This document shows positions 53,031 to 61,881 of a stretch of DNA of 63,039 nt, piece after piece. Where the stretch lies: IMG/VR virus record IMGVR_UViG_3300011116_000296, positions 1 through 63,039 of that record, one strand, 5' to 3'. Position 1 is the first letter of the stretch; each line of letters begins with the position of its first letter. Source of the DNA: a virus. The translations under genes were made by a program, and so were the position numbers. The notes under the pieces were generated by a model. That model saw only the letters and a program-made list of their open reading frames with translations. It was not told the origin of the DNA and ran no database searches.

Positions 53031-56000
53031 GGTTCAACACCCATCATTTCAAAGTCTTCTATGATCCCACGCTTGACTAAGTTTTGAAACTTGACAACAT
53101 TCTTAACAGCTTCCGTGCGTTCCTTGGGTGTTAGGCCCGGCATACGGCGGTAAATGTTTGCCTCTTCCCGCAACTTTTTCAAGTCTTGGTTGATTACTTT
53201 GTTGTAGTGCTCAACTATGTATTCGTCCATCGGATTCTTCTCAACGTATCGGGCATACGCTTCTGGGTTTGAATCCTTAAACATGTTGAGTTTTTGTTGT
53301 TTAGACAAAATCTGTTTCTCAACCTCTGAGAACTGCCGTGCATCGTAGTTTGACGGTGCGCCAAAGAAGCTATCAAACAGCACGGTATCAGTCTTAGGAT
53401 TGAATGCCTTTTCACCAGCCGCCAGCAGACCGTAGTTATATCCAGTCTGAGCCAAACGCATCAGTCCATCGCCATAGGTATTGGCAAAGAAGTACATTGT
53501 GTTTGGACTCCAGTCCACCTTGCCGTCTGTGATTTCAGCCAAAGTACGTGCGGCAGACTTGTACAACTCAGGGATGTTGTCGCCACCTGTGTAAGCATCG
53601 CCATAGCGTGACTGACGGTTGTTGTAAATCTCACGACCCAGACCATCGACGTTCATCACCCACTCAAGGAACGGACGCGCAACGGAAGGCGTTGCAGAAT
53701 CCATTGCCCATGCTGGGAAGTTGTCTATCGGACTAATGCGCGAGACCGGCAGCGGCAAGAACGAATCCAAGCCTGTCACAACAATATTACCTAAAGCATT
53801 CTTAACGGATGAGTTGCCTGTAGCCAACGCTGTAACCTGTGCGCCAGCAGATGCGAATGCGCCAAGACCAAAGCCCCAAGGAATTTGGATTGGTGTTTCC
53901 ATTCCGGGAATATGGAAGCGGGCATAGCGTGACCAGCGGTTTGGATCATCAGTGGCAGTGCGGTTGCGACCTAGATCGTCGTCGTCAGACATCGCCATAG
54001 ACATCAAATAGATTGCACCGCCCATGCCAAGCAAGCCCAAGGTCATTGCGGTAGCGGCCTTCTTTTGTTCGTTGTACTTTTTCAAGAACTCAGCGCGAGC
54101 CACTTTGTCTTTTTGAATGTACTCAGGCAGTTCTTTCAACGCATCTTCTGGATCGCGTAGCATCGGGCCTAGTGTTTCAATAGCCCTGACAGCACCAGTA
54201 GCGGCTGGACGGAAGAACATGAACGCCGCACCAGCGGCACGGCCCCACTCACCAACCTGTTCAAAGTTGGCAAGACCTTTAGCGTAACCAGCGGCTTTGA
54301 CTTGCGCATCAGCAGGGGAGAGATTTTCTGCCAATGCTTGTGACTTGGCGATACGATACGCCGCAGTGCGGCTTGCCAATTCAAACATGTCAGTCCAGAT
54401 GTCAACAAACTTGTCAATCTGATCTTTAGTCTTCAAGATGCCGGTACGGTCAAGTGACTTTTGCAATTCTTTAAACTGACCCTTAGAAGAAAGGCCGGCA
54501 AGATATGACACTTTACCGCCCTGCTCAATAAACTCAAGCATGTCGCGTACATAGCCATTCTTCTTAGCCATCGCTCTAATTTGGTCAAACTTACCTGCCT
54601 CATACAGCGCGGCAACTTTAGCGGCGCGGAACAGACCACCACTTGCTACATCTGTAGCGATAGCGCCAATGTATTGCGCGGCGGCTTTTGGACCCATCTC
54701 AACACCAATTGAGTATGCGTTGGTTAGAGCATCACGGAAGAAGTTAACTGGCGCAAATGCAACGTTGTAACGAGTGTGCAATTGACCCACACCGCTAGTG
54801 ATGTGGTTCAACATATCAATGATCGGCTGAGACTGCTCGTATGTACGGCGGATAGCGTTGCGCTGCGCCTTATCAAAAATCTCAATTACATCAATACTGC
54901 CATCCTTGTTGTAATGGAAGATGACGTTTTCTTTCTTCTCTTCGCCAATGTTCAGGTCTTTATAACGATCTGCAAATGGAATTGTTTTGAAGATACGACC
55001 TTTGAGTAATTGATTGCCATCTTTATCTTTAGCCACAGCGTTTTTAATTGCAAGCGTCACATCCCTACGACCAGCACGCATAGCGGCACGCGTTGCATCA
55101 GTCAACGATTGAACAATAGAGTTATCGGAGTCAGTTTCACGACCTTCAAAAGAGTTCTGACCTTCTTGCAGTTCACGACCATTGCGTTTGCTGTTGAAAT
55201 CAAGCGCGGCATCAGCATCGTTAGTGTACTTTTCTTTACCAGCAAAAGGCACATAGTTTTTCCAACCGTAAAAGTCCACAATACTTTGCACGGGCGCTGA
55301 CCAGTAGTTAGCCTCTTTGTTTAACTCTCTTGTTGCGTCTTGCAACTTGCGCATAGCGGCAATAACTTTGTCCACTTCCTTCTTGTTAGGATCATTCTCG
55401 TAAGAGTTGATAAAGTTCTGAATGGACTTGGGTGTGTAGCCACCAATGACGTTGTACTCTTCGTTATTACGATCAACAGATTTATAACCATTTGGGCTTG
55501 AACCGGTTGGGTCTTTGTACTTAGCTACAACATTATCTAATGCAGTGCGGGCAGTTTCAATCTGAGTCTTGTTTAATGTGCCAGACAACACTTCATCCAT
55601 GATGCGCTCACGGAACTCAGCAGGACTCATGACTTCATTGCCAATTTTAAGAATCTTATCGTTGCTAAGTGGTACATTCAACATGTACTTCACGTCACGA
55701 CGCTCACCCTCGTGCAGACCCATCAGGTACACATGTAAACGCTCGGTCGCTTCTTTAGAGGTCAAACCCGAAGCCTTGGCATAAGCACCGATTGCGCTCT
55801 GCATATCACTTGCAGGAGTATTGACTCTTGTCAAGTACAAGTCTTTGGCACGAGAAGCGGCTAAGGCAATCTGCGTATAGATGTTGTTCAGTTTACTGCC
55901 GCTATAAATAATCTTACCGGCACGGGTCAAGCCATCTTCCCAGCTCTTGATTGCATAACGAGCATTTTGAAACTTAGTCACTAAGTTCATACCACCTTGA

Positions 56001-59000
56001 CGTGTTGTGAACAGTTTGCGCAACGCATTGATACCACTTGTCTCAGGTAGTTCATTACGTTTGATCGCTTCTTCTGTAGTAACGTCAACTTTAGCTGGAG
56101 CTTTTTGTGTGGTTGGTTTTTGTGTAGTTGGTTTTTGTGTAGTGCCAGCGGCTCCTTTGGCTTTTGCAGACAACTCAGCTGCTTCACCAATTGTTTCTTT
56201 ACCAGCAAGGCGCTCAATACCACCTTCAGGTGCGGCAAGAATATCTTGAAAAGCTGCGGCAGCTTCTAACAGCAAGTTACCTTTATAACCGGGGGAACGT
56301 AGAATTTCACGGCGTAGGTTTGTTACGCCACGCTCGTTGACCAATTCGCCCTTCAGCGGAGGAATTTCAGCTATATCAGCTTCTTCAGGACTGTCAAACA
56401 AAGACTCAGGCGCAAGCGCTTCTTTCTCAGCAAGATCCAACTCTCGTTTTTCTTTTTGCTCTCTTGGCGCAATAGTTTTTTCTTTGGTAGCTTTCTGAGG
56501 AGTACCGGTCTTCTCAGTTGGCATTAAAATCTTTTGACGCGTTTGTTCTGGACGGAACAACTTGTACATGAACGCAAGAGTACCTGTGAAATAATCCCAC
56601 AGGTTATCAAACATGCTGTCATACGAGCCTTCGCGCACACCGGTCTCACGCTCAAGCTGCAATTCTTCAGACTGCTCTTGTGTCTTTGCTGTAGCGTACG
56701 CTAGACGAGGAATCTGAATACCAGCCAGTTCGTTCTGGAACTCCATATCGGTCATCGCATAAGCAATGAACTCGTACAGGTTGTCAAACGCATTGGGGTA
56801 CTTACTGCCGAGCTTGGCTTTGGCGGCGCTGGCAATATCAATTAGGCGTTCAACAGACGCCGCTACACGCGGGTCAAGCTTTGTTTTATCAGTGAAGAAC
56901 TGATGAATGATCTTTACAGTAGCGGCGTGAGTCAACTCGTGCAGGATCGTAGCTTCATCCAAACCGTATGGACCAACATATAAAGTATTTGTGTTGGCGT
57001 CGTACTTGGCAATTTGCTCATGTATCATGTTCTTATCGAACACAACATTTACTTTGAGGTCGGCAATGTTGGATAAAGTACCAGCCAATGTGCGGAAAAC
57101 GCCCATTGCAACTGAATCACGAATATTAACAACGCCACGCCGCAAAACCGTCTTACCATTAACTCCTGTAAACGGTACTAGATCGTAGCCGCGCTTAAGC
57201 TTCAGACCATGCCCTTGTGTACTCAAATACTCCAGCACAGATTTAATGTCACCGCGTGCAAGCTTCTTCAGAATATCAAGCGGCAGCACCTGCCCTTTAC
57301 CAGCAGGTTGTGATTTACGTGCGCGTTCACCGGCGGCAAGCATCTCTTGTGTTGCACGGCTTTCAGCTTCTTGCAAACCTTCACGCGAAGCTTGCGCCGA
57401 TAGGTCTTTTTGAACTTGTTTCTTTACGGCACGGAACGCCATATCCTGTTCAAGAACAGTGTCTGTCTTATTTACATCTGCGTACGCTTTACGCGCTTCA
57501 GGAGACAAATCACCCCAAATAGGAAACTCATACGCAAGTCCAGTTTTTTGACTGAACGCGCTACGCTCACGGTTATAACTATCCCGCGCTTTGGCTTCGC
57601 CTGTAAAAGATTCTTCAGATGTTTTACGTGATTCACGATACTCAGCTAATTTTTTAACTGCGTTGTCGTGCTCTACCTGATTGTTCTGCCTGATGTTGTC
57701 ACGGAAATACACGCGACGCTCATCGTCTTTTAGTTCTTTATATGCAGGGAGCGGCTCTTCACCTTCTTCAAGTTTAGAGTTGTAATCTTGACGAGTTTCT
57801 TCGTACAAGTCACGTTGTTCTTGTGATGGGAAGTAGCCTCGTTCTTCTTTTAATTCTTGACCGGCAATAGTCTGTTCGCTAACGGCGGACAAGGGCTGAG
57901 TCTGACGTTCTTTCTCAAACGCCATAGCACTGCGGATACGTTGACCAAAAGCCCGTTGTGTTTCGCCATCACGTTGCGTCAAACCATAGCGCTTACCAAG
58001 GGCTTCACGTTTTTCATCATCGGCAATTTGTGCTTTAGTGCGACGCGCTGAGCCGGCTGAAGGAAGACCATCATCCCCAAAGAGTTTATTGATTAAATCT
58101 TCGTCTTCTTGTAAGGCTGTTTTTACAGCGGGGGCTGCGGGTGGTTTTTGTCCTTGCGCTTCTGCTTGCTGGGCTTGAGTGGTTTGAGTGCCAAGTGGTG
58201 CTCCTGCTGGTTGAGTAGTTTTACGACGTAGTTGTTCGTCTTTTAAAAGTTTATATTCAACATCATCACCACCAAACATCATTTGGTCGGTTAGCTTGTC
58301 ATTTAAGTCTTTGTCTGTAAGCGCGCGTACTTGAGCTTCTGTGGCTATTGGAGCGGGCTTTGTTCCTTTTCCTTCAGCAGCGCCTGTAGCATCCGCTCCA
58401 GTAGAAACCACTCCATTTCGTTGAGCTTCTCCAGCTCCTGCGGCGGGGGGAATGACGTTGGCTGGTTGTGTAAATAACGCAGTGCTCGTTCCAGCTGCTT
58501 CACCGAGAGTTCCTGTAGCATCTTCCGCTCCCTTCGGGCTGATCGTGGATAACGCATCATCAATACTCACTTTAAGTTTTGCGTTTGAATTGCGCTTATT
58601 AGTAAGTTTGTTTTGCTCACCTTTTGTGAGGCTCATGCCACGCGACTCTAACTCTTTGATCTCAGCATCGCGCTTGTCATACTCAGCTTGCATCGCCACA
58701 ATCTTTGGATTGCGCTGTACTTCAGCTATGTCTACTGGCGGCGTTTCAATCACAGTGCCGGGCGCAACTTCTTCAAACTCAGTGCCAATGATTGAAGGCT
58801 TACCTTTTTTCTCAGGTTCAGTTTTAACTTCTTCTGTGATGGCGGTTTCTGCTTCTTGCTTCTGCTGTTCCTCTTCGCGTTGCTTAAGCGCTTCTTGTCT
58901 TAAGACTTCATCACGTATTTGTTGATCTGATTGACGGCCACCAACGATGCCAGTTACCCCGCCCATGCCAGCCGCACCGATTGATGCCATAGCCGCAGTT

Positions 59001-59980
59001 TCGCCCAAGCCCGAAGTCAGGTCACGATCAAGACCAGCGGCGCGGGCCGCAATGTTTTGCGCAAGGCGACCACCAACTTCTTCCACGTTTTCGCTTGGAA
59101 GTTCTTTAAGCGCGCCTGTAACAGCGCCACCCAAAATGCCTTTGCCTGTTTTCTCACCAGCAAGCACGCGCTCAAGCGCACTGCCACCGGGCAAGAAACG
59201 ATTTGCAAGAACGGACAGCGCGTAACCCGATACACCAGCGGCACGGGCTAAATTAATTGTCTCAGCCGCAGCTTGTTCAGCGGGCATTCTCTTAGACAAC
59301 TCTGCATAGATCTCATCGTATGAGCCAGCGCCAATGTCTGCACCTTGTTGTACTGCGCCAGTTTGAAGAGCAGCAGTCGCGCCAGACTTGATAGCGGCTT
59401 TTTTAGCGGCGGCTTCAGCGGCTTCTTTTGCCGTACCTTTAGCAAGTTCTTTAGCCAGCGTGCTACCAGAAGTAAGTGCGGCGGTAGTACCGCCTGTAAG
59501 AGCAGCGGGGATAATCTGTGGAAGTTGTTCAGCTAAGAATGATGTCAGCAGTGCCGGGTCAGAAACAGTCTCACCCAACGCAGTTTTAAATGCGGCAAAC
59601 TGACCTTGCTTTTCTGCTTGCGCAACCTTTTCAGAGCGAGCCTTTTCACGCGCCAACAAAGACGCAGACTTCAAGCCCTTTGCATATTCTTCAATGTCTT
59701 GACCAGCGCCCAATGCGCCTGTTTTAGAAAAGTCACCTGTGGCTAAGCCATAGAGTTGACCGGGCAATTGAACAAGACTACCAATACCGCCCAGACCCGC
59801 TGCGCCTATATCGGTAAATGCTTCACCAAAAGTGCGTTCTGGAATACTAGGCGCGGCAGGTTTAGCGGCAGGTTTTGGGGCCTGCATGTGGGTTGTATAC
59901 GCCCACTGCCACGCTGTATTCTCATCCGGCGCTTCAACTTCGTATTTAGCACCTTCAACGTTTACAGCAAATTTAGCCAT
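53027..59980 (-). CDS. Giant polyvalent virion protein with HExxH motif, 2317 aa
   Basis: Last gene of the late operon. N-terminal EGAKYEVEAPDENTAWQWAYTTHM is a conserved ~35-residue head domain. Hydrophobic Gly/Ala-rich segments (40-330) alternate with amphipathic helices, and then comes a long charged region (350-950). A metallopeptidase-like motif DEATILHELTHAATVKII (HELTH at about 1014-1018) follows, and QFFTDKTKLDPRVAASVE. The C-terminal part has VAFAPVNFFRDALTNAYSIG, which resembles LPD38-type domains of large polyvalent proteins, and a hydrophobic LGLLGMGGAIYLMSMAM. Probably an ejected internal protein that processes the host envelope or delivers DNA. Overlaps the 630-aa gene start by 1 nt. 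Confidence 0.85.
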   Translation of the reverse strand: MAKFAVNVEGAKYEVEAPDENTAWQWAYTTHMQAPKPAAKPAAPSIPERTFGEAFTDIGAAGLGGIGSLVQLPGQLYGLATGDFSKTGALGAGQDIEEYAKGLKSASLLAREKARSEKVAQAEKQGQFAAFKTALGETVSDPALLTSFLAEQLPQIIPAALTGGTTAALTSGSTLAKELAKGTAKEAAEAAAKKAAIKSGATAALQTGAVQQGADIGAGSYDEIYAELSKRMPAEQAAAETINLARAAGVSGYALSVLANRFLPGGSALERVLAGEKTGKGILGGAVTGALKELPSENVEEVGGRLAQNIAARAAGLDRDLTSGLGETAAMASIGAAGMGGVTGIVGGRQSDQQIRDEVLRQEALKQREEEQQKQEAETAITEEVKTEPEKKGKPSIIGTEFEEVAPGTVIETPPVDIAEVQRNPKIVAMQAEYDKRDAEIKELESRGMSLTKGEQNKLTNKRNSNAKLKVSIDDALSTISPKGAEDATGTLGEAAGTSTALFTQPANVIPPAAGAGEAQRNGVVSTGADATGAAEGKGTKPAPIATEAQVRALTDKDLNDKLTDQMMFGGDDVEYKLLKDEQLRRKTTQPAGAPLGTQTTQAQQAEAQGQKPPAAPAVKTALQEDEDLINKLFGDDGLPSAGSARRTKAQIADDEKREALGKRYGLTQRDGETQRAFGQRIRSAMAFEKERQTQPLSAVSEQTIAGQELKEERGYFPSQEQRDLYEETRQDYNSKLEEGEEPLPAYKELKDDERRVYFRDNIRQNNQVEHDNAVKKLAEYRESRKTSEESFTGEAKARDSYNRERSAFSQKTGLAYEFPIWGDLSPEARKAYADVNKTDTVLEQDMAFRAVKKQVQKDLSAQASREGLQEAESRATQEMLAAGERARKSQPAGKGQVLPLDILKKLARGDIKSVLEYLSTQGHGLKLKRGYDLVPFTGVNGKTVLRRGVVNIRDSVAMGVFRTLAGTLSNIADLKVNVVFDKNMIHEQIAKYDANTNTLYVGPYGLDEATILHELTHAATVKIIHQFFTDKTKLDPRVAASVERLIDIASAAKAKLGSKYPNAFDNLYEFIAYAMTDMEFQNELAGIQIPRLAYATAKTQEQSEELQLERETGVREGSYDSMFDNLWDYFTGTLAFMYKLFRPEQTRQKILMPTEKTGTPQKATKEKTIAPREQKEKRELDLAEKEALAPESLFDSPEEADIAEIPPLKGELVNERGVTNLRREILRSPGYKGNLLLEAAAAFQDILAAPEGGIERLAGKETIGEAAELSAKAKGAAGTTQKPTTQKPTTQKAPAKVDVTTEEAIKRNELPETSGINALRKLFTTRQGGMNLVTKFQNARYAIKSWEDGLTRAGKIIYSGSKLNNIYTQIALAASRAKDLYLTRVNTPASDMQSAIGAYAKASGLTSKEATERLHVYLMGLHEGERRDVKYMLNVPLSNDKILKIGNEVMSPAEFRERIMDEVLSGTLNKTQIETARTALDNVVAKYKDPTGSSPNGYKSVDRNNEEYNVIGGYTPKSIQNFINSYENDPNKKEVDKVIAAMRKLQDATRELNKEANYWSAPVQSIVDFYGWKNYVPFAGKEKYTNDADAALDFNSKRNGRELQEGQNSFEGRETDSDNSIVQSLTDATRAAMRAGRRDVTLAIKNAVAKDKDGNQLLKGRIFKTIPFADRYKDLNIGEEKKENVIFHYNKDGSIDVIEIFDKAQRNAIRRTYEQSQPIIDMLNHITSGVGQLHTRYNVAFAPVNFFRDALTNAYSIGVEMGPKAAAQYIGAIATDVASGGLFRAAKVAALYEAGKFDQIRAMAKKNGYVRDMLEFIEQGGKVSYLAGLSSKGQFKELQKSLDRTGILKTKDQIDKFVDIWTDMFELASRTAAYRIAKSQALAENLSPADAQVKAAGYAKGLANFEQVGEWGRAAGAAFMFFRPAATGAVRAIETLGPMLRDPEDALKELPEYIQKDKVARAEFLKKYNEQKKAATAMTLGLLGMGGAIYLMSMAMSDDDDLGRNRTATDDPNRWSRYARFHIPGMETPIQIPWGFGLGAFASAGAQVTALATGNSSVKNALGNIVVTGLDSFLPLPVSRISPIDNFPAWAMDSATPSVARPFLEWVMNVDGLGREIYNNRQSRYGDAYTGGDNIPELYKSAARTLAEITDGKVDWSPNTMYFFANTYGDGLMRLAQTGYNYGLLAAGEKAFNPKTDTVLFDSFFGAPSNYDARQFSEVEKQILSKQQKLNMFKDSNPEAYARYVEKNPMDEYIVEHYNKVINQDLKKLREEANIYRRMPGLTPKERTEAVKNVVKFQNLVKRGIIEDFEMMGVEP

Positions 59981-61872
59981 TATCCTACCCTTGTAACAGC
60001 ACCTTTTGGTGGTGGCGGTATATTAGCAGCTCCACCGCCCGCAGTGGGCAACATTTTTGCAATTCTATCGTTTAGCGCATCAATTGCCGCTTGAGCTTTT
60101 TCTTGTGTCTTAGGATCAGTTGACATATACAACAAGCGCTCTTGCATGGAACGTTGGTCTATCAGCTTTTTGTAGTCAGGATTCTTGTTTAAAGTATCCT
60201 GCCACTTACGCTCTTCTTGCGCTAAAAAATTCTTTTGTTCTTGTATACGACGCAATCTTCTTTCTTCCAATTGCGCTGCGGCAGACTGAGCACGACTGGC
60301 AGCGGTGTCTCTTGCAGTCTGTTCACGACTTAAACGATTATCAAGCGCAGTTTGCTCGCGGCTTTTATTGACCGCTTTTGTATTAAGCAAACTTGTACCA
60401 GACTGCTCCGCTGAACGCTGCTCAGCAATAAGATCTTTAACAGCTTCCTTACCAGCCGCCACGTCTTTGTAACGACCTTCAATTCTGGCCTTGTCAATCT
60501 CAGAGTTAAGTTTGTTAAGCTCATCAAGGAACTTAAGGTCTTCAGCGTCGTAGTTCTGTTTGCCAGACATAGCGCCAACAGCCATATTTTGAAGAACACC
60601 CGCAATGCCACCTTTGGTAGGCTTGCCAGCAGACATTAACGCATCAATCCACAAAGGTTGACGACTATCTTGGATTTCTTTAATCCTTGCTTCGCGAGCA
60701 GCCGCGCGATCTTGCGCGGGTTTTAGCAACGCATCTAAGCCCATAAATTGCGCGTTTTGTTCCATAGCTTTCTTGCGAATAGCTTCTGGGTCTTTTGCCA
60801 ATGCATCCATAATGCTTTTGCGAAGCGCCACTTCCATAGGATCAGTTTCTTCCACAGCGGGTTTAGCTGGCGCAGCTGAGGTATTAACGCTAGGACCGCC
60901 AGCACTAGGTTTATTGGCGCTAGGCGCGTTAGCGACGGGGGGCTTAGATGCGGTTATTGGGTAGCGTGGAACAATTCGGTCGCTCGGTCCCTGTGAAGTA
61001 GGTGTTTGTTCAGTGCGGGCGGTTGCTACAAGTTTTTTCCATGACTCATCACTCATACCAGCGGGACGTACAAACGTTTTGCCGTCTTTGTCTGTATACA
61101 TGTTGTTTACAGTAGGCGAAGCAATATTCCCAGGTTTTTCATATTTTGTACCGGGCCCGCTAGATTGCATAGTAGGCGCTCCACTAGGCGTTTTATCTTG
61201 AGCAGCCCCTTCTTTAGCGCGAATATACCGATCATAGAACGGAGTCATAGTGTCCGAACTTTGATTACCGGGGGTTAGTGCAGGACTTAGATAGTCAACA
61301 TTTGCGCCTAACGCACGTGCGGGACGAATTATAGCGGTGTCAACTGCGCCAGCTAAACCACGAGGAACTAAAGCTGCAATATCCGTAAGGGCGGCTATAC
61401 TTTTACCAGCGTACTCACCGCCGGTTTCACCCAATGCCCTAGCAAGTGCGTCGATCTTTTCTCTGTCAGCTTTACGTTGGGCTTCAAGTTCTTCTTCAGT
61501 AGGGACCTTGCTTTGGTCTTTACCATTAAACGCAATAATGCCGCCGCCAGCATAGTGACGACCAAGGTTAGACATGAGCTGGTCGATACTACCACCTTGA
61601 GCCGCCATGACGGGTTGGCCTTGTTGCTGCATACCGCCTAGCATTTGCTGTAGTTTCTGAACCACAGATGGTTGAGCGCCGCCCGCTTGTATGGCTTGCT
61701 GGTTCTGTGCGCCTTGACGTAGCTCGGCAATTTGCTGAAGCGCGAGTGCGGCTTCTAAATCCGGTGGAATAGCCCCGGGAGGTTGCCCCTGCTGAGCCTT
61801 CTGCACCTTCTGAGCCAAAGGTTGGGGGTTGCCTTTAAATGTATCTACAAGCTGGTCAATTCCGCCGTTCAT
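59980..61872 (-). CDS. Gln/Ala-rich internal virion protein, 630 aa
   Basis: MNGGIDQLVDTFKGNPQPLAQKV, then Gln-rich helices (QKLQQMLGGMQQQGQPVMAAQGGS). IDQLMSNLGRHYAGGGIIAFN follows, a motif seen in podovirus internal proteins. A large Pro/Ser/Thr-rich centre has a hydrophobic ALTDIAALVPRGLAGAVDT stretch. The C-terminal half is coiled coil (SREQTALDNRLSREQTARDTA, RRLRRIQEQKNFLAQEERK). Start has AAGGGATTGAT. It sits between the junction gene and the giant protein; internal core or ejection role inferred. Confidence 0.8.
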   Translation of the reverse strand: MNGGIDQLVDTFKGNPQPLAQKVQKAQQGQPPGAIPPDLEAALALQQIAELRQGAQNQQAIQAGGAQPSVVQKLQQMLGGMQQQGQPVMAAQGGSIDQLMSNLGRHYAGGGIIAFNGKDQSKVPTEEELEAQRKADREKIDALARALGETGGEYAGKSIAALTDIAALVPRGLAGAVDTAIIRPARALGANVDYLSPALTPGNQSSDTMTPFYDRYIRAKEGAAQDKTPSGAPTMQSSGPGTKYEKPGNIASPTVNNMYTDKDGKTFVRPAGMSDESWKKLVATARTEQTPTSQGPSDRIVPRYPITASKPPVANAPSANKPSAGGPSVNTSAAPAKPAVEETDPMEVALRKSIMDALAKDPEAIRKKAMEQNAQFMGLDALLKPAQDRAAAREARIKEIQDSRQPLWIDALMSAGKPTKGGIAGVLQNMAVGAMSGKQNYDAEDLKFLDELNKLNSEIDKARIEGRYKDVAAGKEAVKDLIAEQRSAEQSGTSLLNTKAVNKSREQTALDNRLSREQTARDTAASRAQSAAAQLEERRLRRIQEQKNFLAQEERKWQDTLNKNPDYKKLIDQRSMQERLLYMSTDPKTQEKAQAAIDALNDRIAKMLPTAGGGAANIPPPPKGAVTRVG

Positions 61873-61881
61873 ATCAATCCC

